A stretch of DNA of 14,162 bases from Flavobacteriales bacterium (GCA_900770875.1 CAAGLV010000206.1:1-14162), one strand, 5' to 3'. Shown: positions 1 to 7,328, numbered from the stretch's first letter. The notes: generated from the letters alone by a model not told the origin. Numbers and translations are program-made.

Positions 1-631
1 TGATTGGTGTGTTAGTTTCTTTTGCGTATTGAATCAATTCGAAAGTAGTTTCTCGAATTTGAGAAATACTTCCGGGCGAGGATTCGACGTGTGGTGTTTG
101 TAATGTTTGAACTGAATCGACAACAATTAATTGTGGTTGAATTTCTTTGGCATGCGCAAATATTTTTTGCGTATTGGTTTCGGGTAAAACAAAACATTGA
201 TCAGATTCGATTCCGATTCGTTCGGCACGTAATTTTACTTGCGAAACCGATTCTTCTCCCGAAACATATAAAATCTTAATCGTATCTAATTTTAAGGCGA
301 CTTGTAGCATTAAAGTTGATTTTCCAACACCTGGTTCTCCACCAACTAAAATTACCGATCCTGGCACAATTCCGCCACCTAAAACGCGATCTAATTCTTG
401 ATTTTTTGTCGAAATTCTAATTTCACCTAAAGGATTAACTTCACGAATATTTAAGGCAAATGTTTTCTCGTTTTTATCACCTTTATCTTTCCATGTTTTC
501 TTTTCGTCGCCTTTATCCACAATTTCTTCAACAATGGTATTCCATTCTCCACAACTTTTACATTGTCCCATCCATTGGGCAGATTGTGTTCCACAGTTTT
601 GACAATAATAGGTTGTTTTTGTTTTAGCCAT
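1..631 (-). CDS. radA: DNA repair protein RadA, N-terminal part (runs off left edge)
   Basis: RadA is a RecA-like ATPase that helps process recombination intermediates, by branch migration at D-loops, during DNA repair. Translating the minus strand from the ATG at 631 gives 210 codons without a stop to the window edge, against about 450 residues usual for the family. Residues 1-32 hold a four-cysteine zinc finger (CQNCG then CKSCG), the RadA hallmark that separates it from RecA. The Walker A motif GGEPGVGKST lies near residues 95-104, followed by the VSGEES segment and a hydrophobic strand ending in Asp (QLIVVDSVQT) that fits Walker B. The KNRFG motif and the Lon-like C-terminal domain would lie beyond base 1. 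The start is fixed by the conserved MAKTK lead-in directly before the zinc finger. It is transcribed away from the next gene, with a 227-base gap between them. Confidence 0.96.
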   Translation of the reverse strand, partial: MAKTKTTYYCQNCGTQSAQWMGQCKSCGEWNTIVEEIVDKGDEKKTWKDKGDKNEKTFALNIREVNPLGEIRISTKNQELDRVLGGGIVPGSVILVGGEPGVGKSTLMLQVALKLDTIKILYVSGEESVSQVKLRAERIGIESDQCFVLPETNTQKIFAHAKEIQPQLIVVDSVQTLQTPHVESSPGSISQIRETTFELIQYAKETNTPI

Positions 632-653
632 TGTTTTAAATCTTGATTTTAAA

Positions 654-661
654 CAAATTTA
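654..661 (-). promoter_or_regulatory. Putative -7 box of the radA promoter
   Basis: Read on the minus strand, this is TAAATTTG, an exact match to the Bacteroidota sigma-A -7 consensus TAnnTTTG, lying 22 bases upstream of the radA ATG. No good TTG -33 element is visible at the usual 17-23 base spacing, so the call rests on the -7 box and its position alone. Confidence 0.4.
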
Positions 662-762
662 ATCAATCAGAACGATAAAATATGTCGTTATAAAAACTGA
701 TTTTCTTAAATAATTATTTAGCAATATTAGTTTTTAGTTAAAATACTAAGGAATATTTTAAC

Positions 763-828
763 AAATTTTAATTTTTAGATAAACTTAGGTTAAATATAAA
801 AATCGAAATGTAATCTGATTTATTTTTA
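763..828 (+). repeat. Upstream block, copy 1 (before the first paralogue)
   Basis: This 66-base stretch aligns without gaps to 1647-1712, which lies upstream of the second paralogue; I count 43 of 66 identities by eye. Exact shared words at equal spacing are AAATTTTAA, TTAAAT, AATCGA and TAATCT, then a TAnnTTTA element (TATTTTTA at 821-828) that is one base off the flavobacterial -7 consensus. It ends 30 bases before the ATG. It probably carries the promoter and was copied along with the gene. AT richness inflates chance matches, so the equal spacing of the shared words carries more weight than the raw identity. The rest of the 632-858 gap is AT-rich with nothing else I can name. Confidence 0.45.
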
Positions 829-858
829 GTTAATAATCAACAAACTAAATTATAGATA

Positions 859-1629
859 ATGAAAAACATTTTACTTTTTTCTTTCTTTATTATTTCGCCA
901 TTTTATGTGTTTTCTCAAATAAGTAGTATTAGTGGGAAAGTTGTGATTGATAATATATCCGAACCAATCGATTTAAGTACAATTCTTATTACAAACGAAA
1001 CTTCGCAAGCTAAAACAACATTAAATAATTTAGGCATTTTTACGATAAAAGCGAAGTTAAACGATGCATTAGAGTTTACCAGTAATTTTACCGAAAAACG
1101 AACAATTATAGTAACAGAATCGATTATTAAAAAGGGATTTATAACGGTTTATTTAGATTTAGAAACGATAGAATTGGCTGAAGCAAATATTAATCCGTTA
1201 AAGAAGAATTTGAAGGAGAATATGAATTATCAACAAGATCCGTTAGGTAATTTATATAAAGAATTAGGAATTGATGCAAACTTAAGATTTAGAAAAATCG
1301 ATCCAACATATACTTCTCAAGTTGGTGGTGGTTTTGGACCAATAAGTACTCTAATTGGATATTTAAATGGTTCTACAAGAAAAGCAAAGTATACCTATAA
1401 ATTTTTTAAAGATGTTGATAAAAGGAATAAAGTAGAAGAATATTTTACAACAGACTATTTTATAGATAATTTAAATATTCCGTCTCATAAAATTGATGAA
1501 TTTATAGCGTATTGTTATGATAAAAAAGAACTAAATCTAAAAGTTTTAATTGTTGGAAATCGTTACGAAGAAATAGAAGAAGTGTTAGAGGATGAAGCAC
1601 CAAAATATCTTGCTTTATTAAATAATTAA
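859..1629 (+). CDS. Secreted protein with carboxypeptidase-regulatory-like domain, paralogue 1
   Basis: Function unknown. The 256-residue product starts with a Sec signal peptide (Lys near the N-terminus, hydrophobic core at about 4-18, probable cleavage after FS before QISS), so it should be exported to the periplasm or outer membrane; there is no lipobox cysteine. Residues about 22-112 (SISGKVV ... LDLETIELAEA) match the beta-sandwich pattern of carboxypeptidase-regulatory-like/transthyretin-like domains, also found at the N-terminus of TonB-dependent receptors. No plug or barrel follows. The C-terminal part, about 115-256, is polar and lysine-rich and contains the segment YFTTDYFIDNLNIP followed by DEFIAYCY, shared with the next gene. 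The two genes are tandem copies 98 bases apart, without a terminator between them. The annotation is domain-level only; ligand and partners cannot be read from the sequence. Confidence 0.75.
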   Translation: MKNILLFSFFIISPFYVFSQISSISGKVVIDNISEPIDLSTILITNETSQAKTTLNNLGIFTIKAKLNDALEFTSNFTEKRTIIVTESIIKKGFITVYLDLETIELAEANINPLKKNLKENMNYQQDPLGNLYKELGIDANLRFRKIDPTYTSQVGGGFGPISTLIGYLNGSTRKAKYTYKFFKDVDKRNKVEEYFTTDYFIDNLNIPSHKIDEFIAYCYDKKELNLKVLIVGNRYEEIEEVLEDEAPKYLALLNN

Positions 1630-1646
1630 CGGAGTAAAATGTTAAT

Positions 1647-1712
1647 AAATTTTAAGTCGACCTTAAAGTTGAGTTAAATGTTTTAATCGATTATTAATCT
1701 ATTATACATTTA
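1647..1712 (+). repeat. Upstream block, copy 2 (before the second paralogue)
   Basis: This is the partner of 763-828. It keeps AAATTTTAA, TTAAAT, AATCGA and TAATCT at the same spacing, then TACATTTA at 1705-1712 in the place of copy 1's TATTTTTA. It fills most of the 98-base gap and ends 15 bases before the ATG. Neither copy has a canonical TTG -33 element at the right distance, so the block may be recognised by a regulator or an alternative sigma factor; that is inference. Confidence 0.45.
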
Positions 1713-1727
1713 TATAAAATACGATTA

Positions 1728-2504
1728 ATGATGAAGCAAATAATGCTCTCTTTTTTATTAACGATTTGTCCAATTATAGGATATAGTCAAATCGCTTCTA
1801 TTTCGGGTAAAGTTGTAGTTGATAATATTGACGAAACTACCGAATTAAGTGGAATTCGTATTATAAATAAACAAACCAAAGAAGAAACATTAACTGATGC
1901 CGAAGGTTTGTTTAAATTAAATGTAAACCCAAACGACGATTTAATTATTACAAGCGGATTTACAGATAAAAGACAATTTAAGGTAACCGAAAGTCTTATT
2001 AAAAAAGGATTTTTAACGCTTCATTTAGATTTAGAAGTTATTCAGTTAGCCGAAGCAACAGTAAATACTTTAAAGCCAAATTTAAAGGATAATATTAAGA
2101 TTATAGAATCGGATAAAACGTTATTGTATAAAAAATTAGGTTTAGATCCTTCGATGCAATATGCAAAAGTAAATCCTAATCAGACATCGGCATTAAAAAA
2201 TAAAAATTTTGCAGATCCTTCGTTATGGATTTCATCTTTATCAGGTCAACGTAAAAATGATAAAAAGATCAACGAATACTTTGTTAAAGCCGATTTATTA
2301 AAAAGCTTAAAGGATTACTTTACGGTAAATTATTTTGTAAATGATTTAAATATACCCGAATACAAAGTAGACGAATTTATAAATTACTGTTACAGTAAAG
2401 GTTACTTTAAACATTTGGTGCAAAATTATAATTACGAAGAAATTACCAATAAGTTTGAAAAAGAAGCTTCGCTTTATATTAGTTTAATTACACCTTTAAA
2501 GTGA
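1728..2504 (+). CDS. Secreted protein with carboxypeptidase-regulatory-like domain, paralogue 2
   Basis: Function unknown. This 258-residue protein is clearly a paralogue of the upstream gene. Both have a signal peptide ending before QI.SISGKVV, the core VTES.IKKGF.T..LDLE.I.LAEA at about 84-110, and a C-terminal block YFT..YF...LNIP..K.DEFI.YCY. The middle (about 120-190) has diverged: paralogue 1 has a glycine-rich VGGGFG stretch, and this copy has a lysine/asparagine-rich one. Two adjacent ATGs (1728 and 1731) are possible starts; the first gives MMKQI, and either leaves the signal peptide intact. The stop codon lies inside the 3' end of the convergent membrane-protein gene. Local duplication followed by divergence is the simplest explanation. 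Confidence 0.75.
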   Translation: MMKQIMLSFLLTICPIIGYSQIASISGKVVVDNIDETTELSGIRIINKQTKEETLTDAEGLFKLNVNPNDDLIITSGFTDKRQFKVTESLIKKGFLTLHLDLEVIQLAEATVNTLKPNLKDNIKIIESDKTLLYKKLGLDPSMQYAKVNPNQTSALKNKNFADPSLWISSLSGQRKNDKKINEYFVKADLLKSLKDYFTVNYFVNDLNIPEYKVDEFINYCYSKGYFKHLVQNYNYEEITNKFEKEASLYISLITPLK

Positions 2505-3521
2505 TTTTGCATTTTTAGTTGTAATTCGTCCAATCATAAATATAGCGATTAATCCAAAAGATATCATAGATAATACCTGAGCTATATAAAGTATCAGTCC
2601 AAAATAATCTCCAATAGCGCGCCCTTCGGTTTCGTTTCCGCCAGTTGCTAAGTAAATTGCAGAAAAGGCAATCGACATTACATAAGGATAAGCTAAACCA
2701 CCAGAAACAGGTAAAATCATACCTAACGAGCCGGCAATTAATAAGAATAAACCTTCGGCAATTGTAAAGTGCGAAGTATCTGGAAAGGCAAAGAAAACTA
2801 CGTAAGTCATTAAGAAATAGCAAATCCAAATGGCAAACGAATAAAAGACAAATAATCCTCTTTTTTGTAATTTCGAGATAGATAAAATACCTTCTAACAA
2901 ACCTTGTAAAAAGCCTAAAACTTTAAGATATAATCCGGTTTGTTTAATTTTAGTCCAAAATACTTTTAATCCAATTAATCCAATTGCGATAATACCTAAA
3001 GCGATATAATATTTTAAATACGAAGGTTCTTGCGCAACGGTTTGCGATTTTTCTTTATTTCCTAATTCAACAAATTGTATAAATGTGTCGTAATTGGTAA
3101 TTAATGTTAATCCAAAAAATCCAATTAAAAAGATTAAATCGATAACACGTTCTAAAACAATGGTTCCGAATGATTTTTCGAACGGAACGTGTTCCATCTT
3201 ATAAAGCGATGTTGCACGTGCAACTTCTCCGCTTCGTGGAATGGTTAAATTCATGAAGTAAGCAAAAGCAATTGCCCAAAATCCCGAACTTGTTTTTGGG
3301 TGATATCCCATCGGATTTAATAATAAATTCCAACGAGCTGCACGTAGCCAATAGGTAAATATGCTTATGGCCATCGAAGCAAAAATCCAAAAATAATTGG
3401 CTTGTTTTAAGGCTGATTCAAATCTTCTAAAATCAATTTGCTTCACTGTTATTACGACAAAAAATACCGCTAACAATGAAGCAATGATTAAGAAGAGTGA
3501 TTGCTTTAATTTACTCTTCAT
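2496..3521 (-). CDS. UPF0104 / LPG-synthase-type integral membrane protein
   Basis: This 341-residue polytopic inner-membrane protein has seven or more hydrophobic segments, at roughly residues 8-28, 43-61, 82-98, 128-144, 170-188, 225-248, 258-295 and 310-332. It fits the lysylphosphatidylglycerol synthase transmembrane family (PF03706), related to the membrane half of MprF. The family signature is visible as NLTIPRSGEVARA followed by GTIVLERVIDL. The cytosolic aminoacyl-transferase domain of MprF is absent, so it should not be called a lysyl-PG synthase; a lipid flippase or transporter role is possible but unproven. It sits 17 bases downstream of panD and is probably the last gene of the panC-panD operon. 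Its stop overlaps the convergent upstream paralogue gene by 9 bases and no terminator hairpin is visible there. Confidence 0.85.
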   Translation of the reverse strand: MKSKLKQSLFLIIASLLAVFFVVITVKQIDFRRFESALKQANYFWIFASMAISIFTYWLRAARWNLLLNPMGYHPKTSSGFWAIAFAYFMNLTIPRSGEVARATSLYKMEHVPFEKSFGTIVLERVIDLIFLIGFFGLTLITNYDTFIQFVELGNKEKSQTVAQEPSYLKYYIALGIIAIGLIGLKVFWTKIKQTGLYLKVLGFLQGLLEGILSISKLQKRGLFVFYSFAIWICYFLMTYVVFFAFPDTSHFTIAEGLFLLIAGSLGMILPVSGGLAYPYVMSIAFSAIYLATGGNETEGRAIGDYFGLILYIAQVLSMISFGLIAIFMIGRITTKNAKSL

Positions 3522-3538
3522 AAGTTGTATATCTGTTA

Positions 3539-3886
3539 TTAATCTAAAAGATTATTCTCGTTTGGGAAAACTACAGTAGGCTCGTAAGTTTTAGCTTCCT
3601 CGTAATCCATCATGGCATAAGTAATAATAATTACAGTATCGCCAACTTGTACACGGCGTGCAGCAGGTCCATTTAAACAAATTTCGCCGCTTCCGCGTTT
3701 ACCTTTAATAATGTAAGTTTCAAAACGCTCTCCGTTTTCTTGTACAACGATTTGTACTTTTTGTCCTACAACCATATTAGCAGCATCAATTAAATCTTCG
3801 TCAATTGTAATACTTCCAATGTAGTTTAACTTTGCATCAGTTACTTTTACTCTGTGAATTTTAGAGTGAAATACTTCTATCATCAT
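3539..3886 (-). CDS. panD: Aspartate 1-decarboxylase proenzyme
   Basis: PanD decarboxylates L-aspartate to beta-alanine in the cytosol, supplying PanC for pantothenate and CoA synthesis. The 115-residue length is typical. The self-cleavage site is seen as YIGSITID: cleavage between Gly24 and Ser25 would create the pyruvoyl group on the new N-terminus of the alpha chain. Also visible are the conserved HRVKVTDA segment near residue 11, and NGPAARRVQVGDTVIIITYA. The gene begins with two Met codons (3886 and 3883); the first places Gly-Ser at 24-25 as in the E. coli enzyme, so I keep it. It lies 66 bases downstream of panC in the same direction, so the two enzymes that make and use beta-alanine are probably co-transcribed. 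Confidence 0.96.
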   Translation of the reverse strand: MMIEVFHSKIHRVKVTDAKLNYIGSITIDEDLIDAANMVVGQKVQIVVQENGERFETYIIKGKRGSGEICLNGPAARRVQVGDTVIIITYAMMDYEEAKTYEPTVVFPNENNLLD

Positions 3887-3952
3887 AATTGCAAAATGTG
3901 CTTTTTAAGCCTTAAAATTTATTCGACTAAATTACGAATTTTTATTGATTTT

Positions 3953-4795
3953 TTAGAATTGAATATTGTCTATCAAACGAATATCTCCGGCGTAAGCTAC
4001 AATAAATCCTCTGGCTTTAATTTCTGGATTAAATGTATCGATTGGCTGAAGTTTTTCTTCGTCTGTAATTTCAAAATACTCTAACTCGAAAGGCGATTGT
4101 GCAAAAGTTTCTTCAACATAAGTTTTAACTTGCGCTGGTGTTTTTTCTTCATCTTTTAAAGCTACAGCTTCTTTTAAAACTTGATAGATAAAAGGAGCGG
4201 CTTCTAAATTTTCGGGTGTTAAGCGCATATTTCTCGAACTTAATGCTAAACCATTTTCGGCTCTAAAAATTGGCATCGGAACAATTTCTGTTTCAATTTT
4301 TTCTTGCTTCACCATTTCTTGTACAATACGAATTTGCTGAAAATCTTTTTCGCCAAAATAGGCACGTGTTGGTTGTACAGCGCGTAATAATTTGCTTACT
4401 ACGGTTGCAACACCATCAAAATGTCCCGGACGAAATGTACCTTCCATCACATTTTCAATTCCACCAAAATCGTATTTTTTAGCAACTTCGCCCTCTTCAT
4501 ATAAATCGGCAACAGTTGGTAAATACACATAATCTACGCCAATAGCAGTTAAAAGCTCGATATCTTTTTCTTCCGTACGTGGATATTTTTCTAAATCTTC
4601 GGGATTGTTAAATTGTGTTGGATTAACAAAAATACTTACTACAGTTAAATTATTGTTTGCAATAGATTCTTTTGCCAACGATAAATGACCTTCGTGTAAA
4701 GCACCCATTGTAGGGATAAATCCAACTGTTTTACCTTCTTTTTTTAAGTTTTCTATAAAAGGAGATAATTTCTCTTTTTCGGTAAATACAACCAT
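3953..4795 (-). CDS. panC: Pantoate--beta-alanine ligase (pantothenate synthetase)
   Basis: PanC joins pantoate and beta-alanine with ATP to make pantothenate, through a pantoyl-adenylate, in the cytosol. The 280-residue protein shows all the family motifs: PTMGALHEGH at 28-37 (the HxGH nucleotide-binding signature), FVNPTQF at 56-62, RPGHFDGVATVV at 122-133, GEKDFQQ at 148-154 (pantoate and Mg-ATP binding region) and LALSSRNMRL at 183-192 (KMSKS-like loop). It is first in the minus-strand operon with panD and the UPF0104 gene. panB is not in the window, so the pathway is only partly clustered. A well-formed flavobacterial promoter lies just upstream, in the divergent region shared with the glycogen-synthase-like gene. 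Confidence 0.97.
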   Translation of the reverse strand: MVVFTEKEKLSPFIENLKKEGKTVGFIPTMGALHEGHLSLAKESIANNNLTVVSIFVNPTQFNNPEDLEKYPRTEEKDIELLTAIGVDYVYLPTVADLYEEGEVAKKYDFGGIENVMEGTFRPGHFDGVATVVSKLLRAVQPTRAYFGEKDFQQIRIVQEMVKQEKIETEIVPMPIFRAENGLALSSRNMRLTPENLEAAPFIYQVLKEAVALKDEEKTPAQVKTYVEETFAQSPFELEYFEITDEEKLQPIDTFNPEIKARGFIVAYAGDIRLIDNIQF

Positions 4796-4826
4796 ATCAA
4801 TGATGTTAAAAATAACTAATTGACGA

Positions 4827-4856
4827 CAAAGCTAGTACAAGGAAATAAAATATCAA
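4827..4856 (-). promoter_or_regulatory. Promoter of the panC-panD operon
   Basis: On the minus strand this reads TTG, 19 bases, then TAGCTTTG: an exact match to the Bacteroidota -33 TTG / -7 TAnnTTTG consensus at the usual spacing. The -7 box is at 4827-4834, 31 bases upstream of the panC ATG. A second TTG three bases further upstream (4857-4859) would give a 22-base spacer. This is the best promoter match in the window. Confidence 0.65.
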
Positions 4857-4866
4857 CAATTTTTTG

Positions 4867-4874
4867 TAAATTTG
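4867..4874 (+). promoter_or_regulatory. Putative -7 box for the GT5-like/DUF4270/glmS operon
   Basis: TAAATTTG on the plus strand matches TAnnTTTG exactly and lies 37 bases upstream of the ATG at 4912. No TTG is found at the -33 position, so the site may be weak or activator-dependent. It sits back to back with the panC promoter, so the two divergent operons start within about 40 bases of each other. Confidence 0.4.
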
Positions 4875-4911
4875 TGTCTTATTTATTGATTAGGAAAATA
4901 GTTAAAGTATT

Positions 4912-5727
4912 ATGGAAGGAAAGCGTATATTGTATGTAACAACAGAAATGACTCCTTATTTTCCTGAAAATCCTATGTCATCACAAGCATTAGACTTACC
5001 TAAAGTAATGCAAAGTAATGGTGCTGACGTTCGTATTTTTACGCCAAGATTTGGTGTAATTAACGAAAGAAGACATCAGTTACACGAGGTGATTCGTCTT
5101 TCAGGAATGAATATGATTGTAAATGATTTAGATCAACCTTTAATTATTAAAGTTGCATCTGTACCTGGCGAAAGGTTACAAGTCTATTTCATTGATAATG
5201 AGGAATACTTTAAGCGAAAAGAAGTTTATACAACATCTGAAGGTGCTTTATGCGCAGATAATGATGAGCGTGCTATTTTCTTTGCAAAAGGTGTTTTAGA
5301 AACAGTTAAAAAATTAAATTGGAAGCCAGATGTTGTTCATGTAATGGGATGGATGTCTGGACTGGTACCTGCTTATCTTAAAAAATATTATGCAGACGAT
5401 CCATTTTTTAACGAAGCTAAAGTTGTTGTTTCTTTATTTGATAACGGATTTGAAGGTGAATTAGATAACGATTTAGTTAAGAAATTAGCTTTTGATGATG
5501 TTCACGAAGAAATTAAAACGTATCTAGAAAAACCAACACATTTAGGAATGATTCAGGCTTCTTTACAACATGCCGATGCAGTTGCAAAAGGAGAAGAAGT
5601 GATTCCACAAGATGTACAAAACTATATAAACGAACAAAATATTGCTTTATTAGATTATTGTAGTAAAGACCAAGCCAAAGAGGTTTACAATAATTTTTAT
5701 AAAGAAGAGGTTATGAACTCTAATTAA
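4912..5727 (+). CDS. Half-length GT5 glycogen/starch-synthase-like protein, probably non-catalytic
   Basis: The 271-residue product resembles only the N-terminal Rossmann half (GT5 catalytic-domain family) of bacterial glycogen synthase, which is normally about 470-500 residues with two such domains. Recognisable parts are ILYVTTEMTPYF at 6-17, DLPKVMQSNGADVRIFTPRFG at 28-48, and DNDERAIFFAKGVLETVKKLNWKPD through GLVPAYLKKYY at about 116-160. Key elements are missing: the ADP-glucose-binding KxGGL loop is replaced by ENPMSSQ at 19-25, and the HxHDW active-site motif reads HVMGW at 143-147. The C-terminal half is absent and the stop is followed 20 bases later by the next gene, so this is not a recent frameshift. 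Some databases may label it glycogen synthase; I infer a structural or regulatory role rather than glucan synthesis. It is first in an apparent operon with the DUF4270 lipoprotein and glmS. Confidence 0.82.
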   Translation: MEGKRILYVTTEMTPYFPENPMSSQALDLPKVMQSNGADVRIFTPRFGVINERRHQLHEVIRLSGMNMIVNDLDQPLIIKVASVPGERLQVYFIDNEEYFKRKEVYTTSEGALCADNDERAIFFAKGVLETVKKLNWKPDVVHVMGWMSGLVPAYLKKYYADDPFFNEAKVVVSLFDNGFEGELDNDLVKKLAFDDVHEEIKTYLEKPTHLGMIQASLQHADAVAKGEEVIPQDVQNYINEQNIALLDYCSKDQAKEVYNNFYKEEVMNSN

Positions 5728-5747
5728 ATCAACCACTCTAAATTATA

Positions 5748-7328
5748 ATGAAAAAAATATTCAATATCCTTGTCGCTTCAATTATCATGATGGCAGCCGG
5801 AAATACGCTAACATCGTGCGAAGACGAAATTGGATTGGGAAGCGGATTAGTAGGTGGAGACGCTGAAGGTAATGTAACATCGTACGATGTACTTGCATAT
5901 AATACATATACCGATTCGATAAGATCGGATCAAAAAGTATTACAAAACGCATTATTAGGGGTTTATGAAGATAATGTATTTGGTAAAACAAATGCAAGTT
6001 TTGTAACTCAGTTACGTTTAAATACAACAACGCCAAGTTTTGGTACAAATGCCCGAGTAGACTCGGTTAATTTAATTATACCTGTTTATACAATTAGCGA
6101 TTCTGATTCTGTAGTTACAGATACAATTAATTTATCAAAACCAGGCATTAAACCAGAAGATACAGATACAATCTTAATTAGTAAAACGTACAAAGTAGAT
6201 TCTATTTACGGAAATAGAAATGCATCGATGAAAATTAATGTACGCGAAATTAATACAGTATTGTATACCGATCAAATCTACTATTCGAAATCTGCTTCAG
6301 GAGCAGAAGATTATATAGATGTAGCTCCAACAATTTTAGGATCGGCAACTGTAGGAGATAAGGTTCGTAATATTACAATTAAACAAAAAAATAGCGATAG
6401 CGAAATTTATACCGAATCGGTTGGTTATAAGATATCTTTAAGTAAAGAATATTTTCAAGAAAAAATCATTAATAACCAAAATACAGGCGGTTTAAGCGAT
6501 TATGCAACATTTTTACGAAATGTAATAAAGGGATTCCATTTTTCTGCAGAAGATCAAGGATTTTTATTTGCATTTAATCCGAGTAATTTAGAGTTAAAGA
6601 TGTATTACTCTTATGATAGCACAACAGATGCGAGCACAAGAGAAAACTCAACATCAACTTTTAACTTAACAAGTTTTTGGGCTTCAACACAAGGACCAAA
6701 TGTACAAGTTGCACAATTAGAGCATTCGGGAAAAAGTGGCGAATTTTTAAATAATTTAAATCCATCATATAAAACAACAGGTTCTCCAAGATTATATTTA
6801 AATGGAGCTGATGGAACACGAATTAATGTAAAATTTCCAGAAGATCAAATCGCGCGATTAAAACAAGATGCACAAACAAATAATTGGACAATTATAGGTG
6901 CAAAACTTAAATTTTACATCGACGAAAGTTACAATTTTCCAAAACCAGGATTTATTTTAGCTTGGAACGAATATGAAGACGAAGGTACAAAAGTAAATGC
7001 ATTATATTCGGATTTAATAAATTACTATAATGCGTATCCAAATACCGTTCATTTCAATCCATTTGTAGGTAATAATGATTATTATACAATTGATATTTCG
7101 TTGCATATAAAAGATATGATAGAAAAAGGTAAAGTGTTTTTAGATCAAGATATGATTGTTACAATGGGAAATTTCTTATTATCAACATCAGATTACTCAA
7201 CACTTTATTCTACAAATCCGCTTTATAGAAATACAATTTCAAATCCAGGACGTGTTGTGTTACATGGTAATGCATCCGAAAATGTAGACAAAAAACTAAA
7301 ATTATTAGTTTACTACGCTAACAAATAA
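5748..7328 (+). CDS. DUF4270 family lipoprotein, probably surface-exposed or outer-membrane
   Basis: Function not established. The 526-residue protein begins with a lipoprotein signal peptide: two lysines, a hydrophobic core at 4-17, and lipobox LTSC with the lipidated Cys at residue 24. The residues right after it are Glu-Asp-Glu; acidic residues just after the Cys form the lipoprotein export signal that sends Bacteroidota lipoproteins to the cell surface, so surface exposure is plausible. The mature part has no further membrane segment, is rich in Asn, Thr, Ser and Tyr, and has the beta-rich look of an extracellular protein. I assign DUF4270 from overall length, the start CEDEIGLGSGLVGG, and position between a GT5-like gene and glmS, an arrangement I recall in flavobacteria. 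It follows the GT5-like gene by 20 bases and precedes glmS by 35, so co-transcription is likely. Confidence 0.8.
   Translation: MKKIFNILVASIIMMAAGNTLTSCEDEIGLGSGLVGGDAEGNVTSYDVLAYNTYTDSIRSDQKVLQNALLGVYEDNVFGKTNASFVTQLRLNTTTPSFGTNARVDSVNLIIPVYTISDSDSVVTDTINLSKPGIKPEDTDTILISKTYKVDSIYGNRNASMKINVREINTVLYTDQIYYSKSASGAEDYIDVAPTILGSATVGDKVRNITIKQKNSDSEIYTESVGYKISLSKEYFQEKIINNQNTGGLSDYATFLRNVIKGFHFSAEDQGFLFAFNPSNLELKMYYSYDSTTDASTRENSTSTFNLTSFWASTQGPNVQVAQLEHSGKSGEFLNNLNPSYKTTGSPRLYLNGADGTRINVKFPEDQIARLKQDAQTNNWTIIGAKLKFYIDESYNFPKPGFILAWNEYEDEGTKVNALYSDLINYYNAYPNTVHFNPFVGNNDYYTIDISLHIKDMIEKGKVFLDQDMIVTMGNFLLSTSDYSTLYSTNPLYRNTISNPGRVVLHGNASENVDKKLKLLVYYANK

Noticed and set aside
91..279. Small plus-strand open frame opposite radA
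   Set aside because: It is antisense to well-conserved RadA coding sequence around the Walker B region and its translation looks like no protein.
2515..2829. Second minus-strand frame inside the UPF0104 gene
   Set aside because: It overlaps the membrane-protein gene in another frame; the Cys/Arg/Tyr-rich composition is that of a frame-shifted membrane protein.
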